Shown in pieces: positions 11,938 to 24,555 of a stretch of DNA of 64,000 nucleotides. The stretch covers positions 851,237 to 915,236 of the forward strand of contig MU119203.1 of the NCBI GenBank assembly GCA_014904845.1. The letters are read 5' to 3'. The notes below the pieces were generated by a model that saw only the letters and a program-made list of their open reading frames with translations, was not told where the DNA came from and made no database searches. A program made the translations under genes and the position numbers. Position 1 is the stretch's first letter. The number at the start of each line of letters is the position of its first letter. The stretch comes from Acephala macrosclerotiorum (taxonomy: Eukaryota > Ascomycota > Leotiomycetes > Helotiales > Mollisiaceae).

Positions 11938-12322
11938 CCTACGGATTGAATATCGATGATTTCATGCCGCAATAGATTCGAAGATGTACCGTGGGATAAA
12001 ATAGATGGTAGTGCAATCCAAGTTGTCATACCAAGGGTGCGTCGAGCAGATTGAAAGGAACGGAAGTGAGGAGGTGTCGCTGCTTCTGCAGCTTCAGTCG
12101 CGAAAATGTCCATGATGGTCGCGTTTTGGTGAGTACAAATTGTGGAGACGGAACAAAGTAAGAAGAAACGCCGATTGGTGAGATTTCTCGGGGATAAGAT
12201 AGTCCGGCTAGCATGAAAGACCCCTGTCGTTATTTCGAGCATCAAAATAATTTTTGTCCGAGTTCCCCAAGTTTGCTGTGCAGCTTCTGCGACAGCAGCA
12301 ACAACTCACACCCAAACACAAA

Positions 12323-15165
12323 ATGTCGTCGCGCTTCTCAATACAGAAACCTTATGTTATTGCTTCCTTACCACAGCCCATTGACCGCTCAAATGGGCGA
12401 TATGTTGTCGGTGAGGTTGTTAGTGGTGGGGTCGGCACAAAGAAGCGGAAACGATCAGAGTTAGCTGTGGGAATTGACGGAGAAGGATTGAGCCTCTATG
12501 ATGTGAGTAGTTTCTCAGTATAGCTTTATATGATCTAATGCTATTGCAGATCTCGTCCTCGAAATTGATTACCTCTTATGCCCTTCCTCCACAATCTTCC
12601 TTCACTTGCGCTCCCGTTTCTGTCAGAACAAGAATTTCGAAAAATATCGTGGAGCGAAGATCCTATGCCTCGACCACAACGCCACAGGCACAGCTTACTT
12701 TGTTTAGAGAAGTTGTGACAGGGACATCCACCGAATCTTCTACCACGTCTCGCACATTGACAAAGTCATCGAATCCAATCGCGTACCTGGGAACAATTAC
12801 TTCTGCAAAAGCTCCAGAAGCTGCGATCAATACATTTGATGTGCTTGCTGTAAAAGAGGATGGAGGGATACATTGCTTCGATGGCGACTCGTTACAAGAG
12901 AGATGGGTCTCACCTGCCAGTGCTCTTGTGCGAGATGTTACACGGCATATCAGTAACTGGAAAGTCGAATTTGCACATCTCACCAACGCATACACTGCTG
13001 GCCAAGGGATTCTCAAGGGAAGGCAGGATGTGTTTGCCTTATACCCTCAAGAAGTGACTGAAGATGGTTTCAACCCCGATATTTTGGTCCTCATCACCAA
13101 ATCTAGCGGTGAAGCCCCCTCCAGATTTTTACACATTGTCAGCTTGCCACGGAGAGCTGTAGTTCACATGAATGGTCTGCAACACTCTGTGGACTCGCTG
13201 CTTGTGGCTGAGATACTGCCAACATCTACAGACAACATCGGTAGGCAGGCATCGTTCAGTCTACAGGTCTCAACGGGAGTACTACAACAATTTCAAAACG
13301 ACACATTAACCACTTTCGACCTTAGCGATACCTTACCCAAAGAACAAACTAAACTCAGGACTGTTGGTGGCACTTCTTTTCTGCGGTTGTCAAGTACCTC
13401 CGTACTCGTCTCGTCCTCGCAGTCCGTAACTGTTTACAATCCCAAATATCAGTCTACTTTAGCCATTGTAGAGTTGGATCTAGCAGGTAGTTCTGACACC
13501 CGGAAACGAAAAAGGGAAGCTACGGACGAAACCATTCCTGGGCCGAAGGATCACTGCAAATTCATTGTCTACTTTCCCAAACTCGCTGTCGCGACTGCAA
13601 TCCTCGGCAACAAATTGATCGGTATCCAAGTCGAAGGCCACCAGGACCGTCAGGGGAGGTTACGAACTGCTGGGCTTTTGATAGACTCCATTGGGTGTTC
13701 CGCAAAAGGCCAGACACGACCTGCTAAGCCAAGCAATTCCGCCAGCACCAAAATTGATGGCATCAAAACATTGTCGAATTTCCTACCATCTACCATTGGC
13801 CACCATGTGCCTTGGGAGGACCAAATTCGCGACGTTGAAAGTTGGTTCAAAAAGGGCGACTGCGACGCATCCTCGTTTGACAGAAGAATGGCGCCTCATC
13901 TCGGCTTGGATTTGCCAGTCGAACTACAAAATGGCCTCACGAACGGAGTAGATTCAGCAGCTGAGAAGGAAGAGAAGCCTGCCTCGAACAATATTACATC
14001 AGTGGCTGCACGCTTAGCGCCTGGTGATGTAGACCGACGATGGATTTTGTACATCCTTGGCAAAATCTTTACGACCGAGAATGATGGTGGTGATAGTAAG
14101 TTATCAGCAATGTTCTACGATTCGCATACCTTCATGTGGCTCCTTGAACATGGTTTCATGACGGTGACGAACATTGAAGCTGCTCTCAGAAAGAGTGGTT
14201 CCATTTCGGAAACACTTTCTCCTGGTCAGCTTGTGGACCTGATTGTCGATATTGATCAGAACATGCACCTGCTTCTAGTGCTTGTTGCAAAGAACTATCT
14301 AGGCGCAGCAGAATTATTGCACGTCATTCGCAATCTGATGGAAAGCCTCGGGCTTTTGGGTGAAAATCCCAACACGAAACAAGGACTCCTCGCGAATGGA
14401 GACGATCTGGAAATACGCAATGAAGATGTGGAAGAGCAGGTCGAGCAATTGGAGGCTCAAATCGAGCAGGATCTGGAGATGGCAGAGTACCAGTTGGGAG
14501 CCGGATCAGGAACACGAGGGCATGCGTTGAGTCAAGCGTTGTCGAAGCTATATACGAGACCAAGTTCGGATATCGTCCAGGCTCTCCAGACGACATATAC
14601 AAGTCAGGAGATTGTATGTCTGATATATTTATTGCGATTCGAACTCGCACGCGGAGGTTGGACTACAAAGTACATCGACGTTGCTGAACTTAATGCCGGA
14701 GACGAAGATACCGGATATGAAGACAACGCGATAATTCTCATAGCGAGCTTACTCAATAGCTGCGTAGATGCTATCGGAGCAGGTGGGTGGTTATCAGGAG
14801 AGGCCAGATTAGTTGATGGGGACCGTTTCGAGGCCGAGGAGTTGATCTCGAGTCTGAAGCTGGAAATTAGTGCTGCTCTGGAGGGTGTTGAGGAGGCTGT
14901 GTACTTGAAAGGCTTGACTTCGGAGATGATCAAGTACAGCGATGCTATCGAGGCGGCTCTTCCTAAACACAAGCGCACTGATATCCTCATGTCACCGACA
15001 GAAGAGGACATTAGCCTACTGCCAGTTGGTCTGAAGGTTGACAAGGAGATTGCGCTTAACAAAGTCGGGGCTGGAGGAGCAGTCTACAAGCGCACCAAGC
15101 GAGATATCGGGTACCTGAAGAGTCAGAAAGTTGGGAAGTACTCGCGGGAGAGAATCCGTATTTGA
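12323..15165 (+). CDS. Utp8-like U3 snoRNP / 90S pre-ribosome protein
   Basis: Exons 12323-12502 and 12550-15165, with a 47-nt intron (GTGAGT...TTGCAG, phase 0), give 931 residues. The N-terminus has a beta-propeller-like character: repeated short strands and motifs such as SSSKLITSYALPPQSSFTC. A KKRKRSEL patch lies just before it, and a second basic patch RKRKRE is near residue 335. The C-terminal half is helical and acidic, ending in basic residues. This matches fungal Utp8, a t-UTP subcomplex member needed for rDNA transcription and 18S rRNA processing in the nucleolus. Identification rests on overall pattern and is less certain than for Elg1. The start context AAAATGTC is good; a start 69 nt upstream in the same frame is less likely. 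It shares a roughly 430-bp promoter with the divergent Elg1-like gene. Confidence 0.7.
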
Positions 15166-16102
15166 TACAGTCTGGCTGATTAAAATAATGAATGAAAGAT
15201 CTATGTCCCTCCTATTTCCGCACAGTGAAGAGGATGCATATTACATCTAAAAATCCAGCCCAACTTGCCGAGTAGCGAAACTACTCATGCACTAGACCTT
15301 GGATGCAGAACTTGCCACGAATAACATCCCAGGGCACGAACGAGTACGACCTTGGATCATCTGACCCGTTTCGATACGTGTCGCCAACACAACCTCATGT
15401 CTGATGCTTCTCGCCTTGCCGGACGATTATCTCCCATCATTCTCGCATCTCGCCAACACGATCTCGCCCCTTAGATTAGCGACCCAACCAAACCCTCCAA
15501 TTCAATCGAGACAGAAAACTTTTCAGCCCCAACATCAAGGCCAACGGCCAAAACCCTCGTATCCAATACCCCAATACTTTTAGAGACTCAAGAAAACTCA
15601 CGGCGAACATCTCACTAAAACCTTCCATCGCCTTACCCACTCCAGCCTTAGCGAGCCTATCCCAACAGCAGACACGGCAAAATTATGAGGCTGAGTCGCC
15701 CACCAAAACATACCGAGTAATAACTGCGCCACCGCGTTCGTGACACACCATTTCAACCCCGCGAATGAGATCGGACGCTAGCTAGCCCTGCACAGGCTCT
15801 CCACTTTCCAACATGAACCTGGCCCGCTCGTATGGAAACAGCGCGCTTCGACGTCACAGTTGTGCAACCTTCAAATTGTAACGTGTTGCTACCTGATTTC
15901 AGCTTCAGCCTTTCATTTTGATTGCTGTTATATATCTGCGAACTTGCGAAACCTTGGACGAGGCAATTAAACTTGTTTTATAAGGTTTGCGAACGAGTTT
16001 GCGGAGTTCGATTATTGAACCACGAGACCTGCGAAGCGCGAACGACCATGAATCTTTGATACAACGTGGGACAACTGAGGGGAGAAACAAACAAGAGCGA
16101 TC
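15166..16102. other. intergenic/promoter, no gene seen
   Basis: C/A-rich sequence with many in-frame stops in all frames. It holds the 3' flank of the Utp8-like gene and the leader of the gene at 16103. No RNA gene or repeat was recognised. Confidence 0.5.
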
Positions 16103-18454
16103 ATGAGCTTCGGCACCTCGCCATCGGATGTCGATACCGTTGTAGCGTTCTGCAGAGCGCTGTATCGAAAGTGCAGAGATGCGGGAGGGGAATACGATGA
16201 AATCAGTCAGGAAGTGAGAGGGCTACACACGGTTCTCAAACATTTGAAATACGAAGTCGAGGCTTCTGATTCTCCCGTGAATCGCGATCGCGCGACATGG
16301 AGTCGTCAACTTTCGCCAATAGTTGAGGGCTGCGATGATACTCTGCGCGAGCTCGACGACCTGGTGCGCGAGTACAATAGACTCAATCATGCGAGCAGCA
16401 GCCCGACTTCCTCACGTCGTCGCGGGGGCAATTTGGATACATTGGGGTTGATTAGAGTGAAGCTTCTAAGTCACAAATCGAAATTGACTAAGCTCCTGGA
16501 CAACATTCAATTAGAGGAGAATGTGCCGGAAGAGTTGGACAATCAGGACGGACACTTGGATACTATTCTTGACAAGGTGGATAGTATTGCCGCACGTATT
16601 GGATCACAAAACAGGAAAGGCGCGTCAGTGACTCATAATGGTGATGATAGAGAGGTCTGGAAACAGTTTCGCAGAGAGTTGATTGCAGAGGGCTTCTCGC
16701 TTGAGGTTTTGGACCATCATAGAGTACGTTCACGCTATTTCTGTTTGTGGCTTCTTACTGATCAATCTTGCAGGACGTCTTGAGAGCGTATATCCGTGAG
16801 ATTGACCAGAAAGGTCTTCTCGAAGAATGCCCACCGAATTCCCAACCAACTCCAGTTGCGGGTATCACATCTAAACGATGGCTTGAGCCAGTAAAGGCTA
16901 TACAACCGGGAGAGCGGCCGCCAACATTTAGCTCACTCGACCTGCCGACAGACGATGGCAGAGCCAAGGCGGTGTTATTCGAGGAGGCAAACATGAAATT
17001 TCCACAATCCTTGAAAATGGAGTTGCGGCAGCCAGAAATCCGGAGAGGTGGAGGAGGTAGAGAGGAGTCAAATCAGTGAGGACCCCATTCGAACTTCCGA
17101 AGTCAAAACTAACGTTAGTAGGATCGTGCCATCTTCCTCGAGACAACGAAGAACGAGCGGCAATAGCCATCGACTCCCATCGCAAACAATTCCGAGGCTG
17201 ATTACTTCTGACGGAAAGGACGACAAAGATTTTCACTACCTCAGCACCGAGAGCTCATCAGACGACGAGTCGGATCGCGAGTCCCGACGACGATCTGAAG
17301 CCCTCCAATTGGTCAAAGTCATCAACACAACAGAATTGATAGCTTACAGCCAAGCATTACAACTTCATCCACACTCACCCTCAAGCTTCAGGAGCAACCA
17401 GGGCTACTTCGACGACGACACTACTTCACGACAACTACCATTCCAGCCAAAGAAACAGCTTGAGTTCGGCACATCTCCCATACAGCCAGGCGCAATCCCG
17501 ATCCCTCAAACCAACCCCAGAACCTCAAATTCAAGCTTCGGCACCAGCCCACGCACATCCTCAACACGCCTAGAACCCGACGAGCACGGAAACGAAATCC
17601 CCCCCGACGCAAAATGGACAAAAATAAACCGTCGTCTCGTCTCCCCCGAAGTACTAGATCAAGACCATCGACGCTACGAAGCTCGTCCCGAATTCGTCGC
17701 CGTCCTCGGAGTCCTCTCCCGCGCGGAAATCCAAGGTCTAGCCGAACGCTCACGCATCATTCGTGATGCTCGCTTTCGTCGAAGTTTGCCTGTTCAAGCT
17801 CCGCCGCAACCGCCGCCTCCAAGGCCAATGAATGTTCCTGTTGCTATACCGATTCCAAATGTATCTTCGAGGCACAGGAGTAGAAGGGATACTCCTTCAT
17901 CGTCGGATTCCGAATCGGAGGATAGTGGGAGGAATGCGAGGGGGAAGAGTAAAGGGAGGAAAGGGTATGCGGGGAGTAACATTGGAGCGCCGGTGAGCGG
18001 GTATCCGAATCCGTTTGGGCAGCCGTTGCCGAGTCCTGTGAGGAGTCCGGGTGCTAGGGACGGGAGCGGGGCGTGGATGTCTGGTAGTGGGTCGTATAAT
18101 GAGAAAGATAAGAGTAGGGAAAGAGAGAGAGAAAGAGACCGAGAGAGGGACAACTCATCGAAAGGTCATGTGAGAGACTGGGATCGAGAAAGAGAGAAGG
18201 ATAACTCATCGAAGGATTATACGAAAGACAGGGATCGGGAGGGACATCGAGAGAGGGACAGAGATGGGTCGAGGAGAAGACATAGTTCGAATGGGAGTCG
18301 AGCGAGGGGAAGCGATCGCCGAGATCGAGAGCGAGACGCGAGAGAAAAATACCAAAAGAGTAATAGGTGGAAGGAAAATCTTACGGCGGCAGGCATCGGC
18401 GGAGCAGCTGTTAGTTTGCTGAATGTTTTGACCGAGGCTGCTGAAGGACTATGA
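16103..18454 (+). CDS. helical N-terminal, RS/RE-rich C-terminal fungal protein of unknown function
   Basis: Exon 1 is 16103-16723 (207 codons). A 50-nt intron (GTACGT...TTGCAG) leads in phase 0 to an exon from 16774. The N-terminal ~200 residues form an amphipathic helical domain (VVAFCRALYRKCRDAGGEYD, then SQEVRGLHTVLKHL) of the type at the N-terminus of many fungal STAND-like proteins. Near residue 520 the segment RPEFVAVLGVLSRAEIQGLA is a recognisable fungal domain (I believe DUF8035, low certainty). The C-terminal ~150 residues are dominated by RE/RD/RS dipeptides (18100-18340), ending in a short Gly/Ala/Val/Leu-rich helix. The reading frame changes by one between 17010 and 17080 with no convincing intron; either an unusual 65-nt intron (16971-17035) or an indel is needed. 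No biochemical function can be assigned. Confidence 0.7.
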
Positions 18455-21400
18455 GATTCGAGTACGGACAATGTTCCAGCTACCATATCTGACGAAATTC
18501 TTCAATAAGTTGTTAGCCGGGGTAAACGGTACCAAATTTCCGGAGGAAATCGGCGTCATCAAAGGGAGCTTTCGAATGTCCCGGACGTCCGGGACATCCT
18601 GGGGCTAAGATTTGGGTATACACAAAGTTGTAAGATGGCTTAGATTTCCTGTAAGGTGGGATATGATGTTATGACGTGAGACGATAGGTAAACATAGCTA
18701 CAGTATGAATTATGATGAGAATGAGAATAATGATGGTACCAATGAGAGCTCTAGAGGCAGGTTTGATGTCTGGATCCCTTCTTTACCAGGACTTTTTCGT
18801 CCGACTTTCTCCGAGGGGTTTCTTAATTCTTTCTCTGGTCAATGACACATCTCCCAACTGACTACTACAAGTACCCAAACTCAACCCAGAGTCTTCAAAT
18901 TGTTCCCTCTCACATTGAACTTCCAAGTCACCTCTCAATTACTCTCCACGTGACTCAAATGGCGTCTTTCCTGGTCCGTGCTCCAAGCCTCCAAGACTTC
19001 ACCGACTCCAATTCCCAACTCCCCATTTCTCTCTTCACTTCCTTCCGCACGGCATCACAATTCCGAGCCCGACAGAGATACGAAACATCCTTCCAAAGAC
19101 CAGCGGACTTCAGGGGATATCTCGGATTGTGCGGCCCCAAAATATGCACATCTCATCTCGAAGCTAGAAACCCCACGTTCCTTGTGGTTCTCTAGGTCCG
19201 GCCTTGAAGAAATTCAAACCTTGATGCCCGCCTGCCAGCAACACCCTGGATGGATCCTGGAGAACCCCAGATCTTGGGTATCGGGAGTATAAGAACCGAG
19301 ACAAATGTTATGTCCGCATTGGGAGTTTGGGGGTAGGAGGGTTTGGCCTTGCAGATTGTAATCTTACTGTTGGGTGGGCCTGGAAATCCATGAGATTCGG
19401 TGCGAATTTGGCGGTCTATGCGAGGGGATTGAGTCTGCGAGTCCGGTATACGGTCTATCGACCGTGAGGGATTTAAGACCGACCTTGGCCGTTTTGAGGA
19501 ATGCGGAAATACCATCCTATCCTGTTAGATGGAGTCCTTGGGGACGGCATATCTGCAAACACAAGGCGAAGGAGCTGAAGCCATATGGGGCATGCAGCGC
19601 TATGGATAACGCAGCGCTATGGGAAGGGAGTATCACAAACAGGTACGAAAGAGAAGACGCTGGGTATCATCCCATATTCGTCAAGCCTAGGCTGAATTGG
19701 GACACCAAGTGTTGCTCCTCGAGACGAGCACGGCCCGTATTGACCACGGAATCTGGAGTCTTCTAAGGTTTGGAGCCAGCGGTCCAACTAGCAACAATGC
19801 GGCATCTCCTTGTGCCTGACACACAGATGATCATGGAAGCCCTGAACGCTCTTCATCCTTTAACTTCTTGGAGGATGAACAAGACGTTCAGCTAGCTGAT
19901 CCGTACGTCAAGCTTCAGACTGGTTTGTTGATCTAGCACTCATATTCGAACCTTTTAGGCACCGGCGTCTCTCACGAGGAGCTTGCCTTCTTGGGTCGCA
20001 GACTTTGAGAAAATTCTCCTAGGCCGGATCCCAATCCCTCGGCCTCCTCCTGGTAAAACGAGGACGGCACAGCACAGTCTCCGGCCACCGTCAAATTCCG
20101 CAAAGAATCGCGGCCACCATTTTGAGGAAGCTACGACTGCGGCTGCCAACGGTTAGGTAAGGTGGCCCGTTAAAGCCGACTAGTGGATGAAGCGCCTTGG
20201 TTCTCTTGGGTTACAGGCACGAAGTGATCTTCACGCGAAAACAGTAAGCCCCCCACAAATCAGTTGCACAGCATTTGACGTGCGGGGTTTTCTCTTCTAC
20301 TTCTGTCTGATTGTCCGATGAGGAGTTTCCTGGCTGGGGTGTTCAAGTCTTCCACTCTCCCGATCTCCCAGGTCGATTCTGACGTTGGACAATGCAGGTC
20401 CTTTGATATTACTTGCCGCTTAGAAGTACGGGATGCTCGTTGCAAGTTGCCTTCAAGCTGAATGCCTAATGCAGACGAATATGTACTTTATGGCCATCCA
20501 GCCCCACGATGCGCGGCCCCACATCTTACGCCGCTGCCGTATGGCGGCGGATGCTTCTCCCTACGAGGGGAAGCAACAAGTGGTGGAAAGTCAAAAACTG
20601 TCTAGAGCGGCACTAATACCCCGCACAACGCTAGAGCTTCCAACGTCAGTCGTTCTCCTCTCGCCTCGAGCTGCTAGATCTTCCCTTGCAAGGATAACTG
20701 CCACCTCGATATTGGCACGCATGCGAAAGTCCCTGTCCCACACTGACAAATTTATCTCATTGATTGCTGATCAGCGGGGGGCGCACGCCGCGCGGAGTGA
20801 TGGCTGAGGGTGGCTTTGTTTGGCTTACCCGGATAGTTCGGTAGCACGAGGAGTCGCGTTTCCTTGTTCTAGACCGAGTTATCTTCGGGATATTTCTTCC
20901 TTCCGGTATAATTCCAGCCCCATATCTGTTGAGAGGACATTCTCCTGCCGCCCTTGTGGAGGAGCGAGATACCTGACTGCAAGTGCGGACATGAAGCAAA
21001 GCGGCTCCGCACTTTTCTTAGAGAGTTGACGGCGGACTTATGACAGGAAACTGTCAAGCCTTCCCTCCTATCCCATATCCAGATCGACTCACGTACTTCT
21101 GAGTTGCGGGGTAAAGTCCGTCTCCTGGATGCAGCGGCTGTGTCTCGTATGAAACCTTCCCTGCGAAATACCAAGCTCTCATTTGATGCTCAAGGACAAG
21201 CTAAATGCCGAGTTATTTCCACTGTCAACCTCATCAAACTTATTTCAGCAACTGCACGAGGTGCATTCTGCGTCAATCGTATCTTGTGTCGTTCGTCCCA
21301 AGATAGTCTGACCACAAGGTGATCAGAAGAGGGGTAGATGATCCTTATCCGTGCATCAGAATAGCTCTAGGCATGCTCCTTCCATGTAACCATGCAGTTG

Positions 21401-21665
21401 GAAAATGGGGTTTGGAATCCAATTGAGTCTCTACGATAGATCTGGAGCTCAAGCAACCCGCGTCAGAAAGATGGCTAAGTTCCTTTAGCCCTCTTGGATG
21501 TGAGCACAGCGTGCGGGGTTGAGGGGTCTGGAGAAATTCAAAAGAAGTGGTTCCCACATTCCCGGATTGTATTGAAACCAAGCTCTTCTCTTAAGAAGGA
21601 GGCAGCAACCAATATACCAAAAACCACAAAAACACTGTACTAAGAAGTGTCTTGAAGACTCCAAA
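18455..21665. other. 3.2-kb gene-free interval upstream of alcohol oxidase
   Basis: Apart from the palindrome at 18576-18597 I see only short, overlapping, uninformative frames. No TE domain, tRNA or rRNA was found. The last few hundred bases are the promoter and leader of the alcohol oxidase gene. Confidence 0.5.
18576..18597. other. 22-bp perfect palindrome
   Basis: A perfect 22-bp inverted repeat without spacer, centred on GGACGTCC and with ATGTC/GACAT ends, lies about 120 bp after the stop of the preceding gene. It could be a protein-binding site or form a GC-rich hairpin in the 3' UTR. Confidence 0.7.
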
Positions 21666-24147
21666 ATGACAGTCCCAGACGAGGTTGATATCATTGTGTG
21701 CGGTGGTGGTAGTTGTGGATGTGTTGTTGCTGGCCGGTTCGTCCGCTTCGACCACTTGACTTCCTCGGGGAGGTAGGAACGGCTACTGACCAACGCAGGT
21801 TGGCCAATCTCGACCACAATCTCCAGGTCCTCTTGATTGAGGGCGGAGAGAGCAATCTGAATAACCCATGGGTGTTCAGACCCGGAATTTGTAAGAAGCC
21901 AGTCACCAGCCATTGATACATACTAACATATGCTAGACCCGAGGAACATGAAGTTGGACAGCAAGACTGCCTCCTTCTACTACTCGCGACCTTCAGAATG
22001 GCTCGGTGGCCGAAAGGCTGTTGTTCCTTGTGCTCATATCCTTGGTGGTGGCTCATCGATCAACTTCATGATGTACACTCGAGCATCTGCTTCTGACTAC
22101 GATGACTTCCAAGCCAAAGGATGGACTACAAAGGAACTCATTCCCCTCATGAAGAAGCATGAGACATATCAAAGAGCATCCAACAACCGGTAAAATTGGG
22201 ACCTAGAGTCTGCCTGAGCCCTTCTAACTCTCATGATAGAGACATCCATGGCTTTGAAGGCCCAATCAAGGTTTCTTTCGGAAACTACACATACCCAATT
22301 ATGCAGGACTTCCTGAGAGCTTCCGAGTCTCAAGGTATTCCAACCACGGATGATCTTCAGGATCTCGTCACTGGCCAGTAAGTGAACATGATAATTTCGA
22401 GTAAACGACAGTTACTGACCATGCCGACAGTGGTGCTGAGCACTGGCTCAAGTGGATCAACCGAGACGTAAGTACTCATGCTGTCTGGGTAAGTGTCCAA
22501 GCTAACCTCAATGCAGACCGGTCGCCGAAGTGACTCGGCTCACGCCTACATCCACTCAACAAGGAGTGTTCACCAGAACCTCCACCTCCAATGCAACACC
22601 AAAGTTGACAAAGTCATCCTCGAGAACGGCGTCGCTGTCGGTGTTCGAACTGTTCCAACAAAGCCTCTCCACCCAAGTGTAAGTTTGTAGAGTTTCCCAA
22701 GATAAACATTGTTGATACGAGTTCCCCCAAGCAGCAACAATCTCGCACTTTCCGTGCCCGCAAGCAAATTATTGTTTCGGGAGGCACACTTTCATCGCCA
22801 TTGATCCTTCAGCGATCTGGTATTGGTGACCCAAAGAAGTTGCAACGCGCTGGTGTTAAGCCAATTGTCAACCTGCCTGGTGTGGGTTTGAACTTCCAGG
22901 ACCATTACTTGACGTTCTCTGTGTTCCGTGCCAAGCCTGGTAAGCCTTTGCATGCCTCGACTGCATCACGAAAGCATACTAATGTGAACAGACACTGAGA
23001 GTTTCGATGATTTTGTTCGTGGTGATCCTGAGACCCAGAAGAGGGTCTTCGATGAATGGAACCTCAAGGGCACAGGTCCACTTGCCACCAACGGCATTGA
23101 GGCCGGTGTCAAGATCCGCCCAACTGAGGAGGAGTTGGCGGAGATGGAGAAGTGGCCTACGCCACACTTCAAGTCGGGTTGGGATAGCTACTTCAAGAAC
23201 AAGCCCGATAAGCCGGTCATGCATTACTCCGTTATCGCTGGGTATTTCCTCTCTACTGTTCTGCTAGTAAGCTTCACTGACCTTATACAGATGGTTCGGT
23301 GACCACATGCTCATGCCAGCCGGCAAATTCTTCACCATGTTCCACTTCTTGGAATACCCATTCTCTCGTGGTGAGACTCACATCGTCTCACCTGACCCAT
23401 ATGAGGCTCCAGACTTCGATGCTGGCTTCATGAACGATGAACGAGATATGGCTCCCATGGTCTGGGGATACATCAAATCCCGTGAGACTGCCCGCCGTAT
23501 GGAAGCATACGCCGGCGAAGTCCAAGCCATGCATCCATTCTACGCCTTCGACTCCCCAGCTCGCGCTAAGGACATGGACCTTGCTACCACCAAGGCATAT
23601 GCTCTTCCAGGCAACTTGACTGCAGGTATCCAGCACGGATCTTGGTCGATGCCGGTTGAGAGTGGCAAGCCGCCTCAAGCAAATCTTCTCAACAGCAACA
23701 GTCAACATGTGTATGAGGACTTGAAGTACTCTAATGAGGACATCAAGCATGTCGAGGAGTGGGTTAAGCGACACGTTGAGACTACCTGGCACAGCTTGGG
23801 AGTAAGTCCATTCACCCTTCCATCCCATCCCATCCCTTACAACCCATGATACTAATATAAGACAGACATGCTCCATGGCACCAAAAGAAGGCAACAGCAT
23901 CGTCCAACACGGCGTCCTCGACGAGCGCCTCAACGTCCACGGCGTCAAGAACCTCAAGGTAGCCGACTTGTCTATCTGCCCAGACAACGTTGGCTGCAAC
24001 ACCTACTCCACTGCTCTCCTGATCGGCGAGAAGTGCGCTGTTCTCACGGCTGAAGATCTTGGTTATAGTGGTAAAGCGTTGGAGATGAAGGTTCCGAATT
24101 ATCACGCTCCGGGTGAGTTGTCGGGCATTGCTTCTGCTAGACTTTAG
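21666..24147 (+). CDS. AOX: alcohol oxidase (GMC, peroxisomal, FAD)
   Basis: There are ten exons: 21666-21736, 21799-21890, 21937-22189, 22240-22377, 22431-22467, 22517-22678, 22735-22939, 22992-23241, 23291-23801 and 23866-24147. All nine introns are 46-64 nt with GT-AG ends, and phases agree throughout, giving 666 residues, the usual size. The N-terminus DIIVCGGGSCGCVVAGR is the FAD-binding Rossmann motif. The insert WFGDHMLMPAG and the C-terminal CPDNVGCNTYSTAL are typical of short-chain alcohol oxidases. The WHSLGTCSM motif contains the expected active-site His (H570). The protein ends in ARL, a type-1 peroxisomal targeting signal. The enzyme oxidises methanol or other short alcohols to aldehyde plus H2O2. 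In non-methylotrophic fungi it is linked to use of methanol released from pectin or lignin. No defect was seen. Confidence 0.95.
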
Positions 24148-24555
24148 GTCTGCGGGATGCATGAGATGGTAATGAGATGGAAGGAGACCAGATTGTGACC
24201 TGATGACGGGAATGAGGATATGTTTCTGTTCATAGGATCAATTCTTTTGAGTAATTCAAAATGAATATACGCTCCTTCTATAACATTTACGTCTGCAAAC
24301 CTCCCAAACGATAGTACCCCTCTGGAATATCCTTCTCGTAATACTTCAAATACCTGTCGCTACAAAATTGAAGGCGAAGTACTTTTGATTGACCGTAGAT
24401 GCCTCAGGACTTTTCTGGCAATATCGAACGTAAAGTGGTACACTCAACGGTAAATTTTAGCGATGGCAGCCTTATCTTTTAGCGACAGCTGCCCTGACTC
24501 GTAAAATATAGTGACTAAAGCCTTGGGGAATAACTCGCTGAGCGGACAGCTAACA

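Noticed and set aside
5031..24147. A secondary-metabolite gene cluster around the decarboxylase and oxidase
   Set aside because: No polyketide synthase, peptide synthetase or terpene cyclase lies in the window and the intervening genes are housekeeping.
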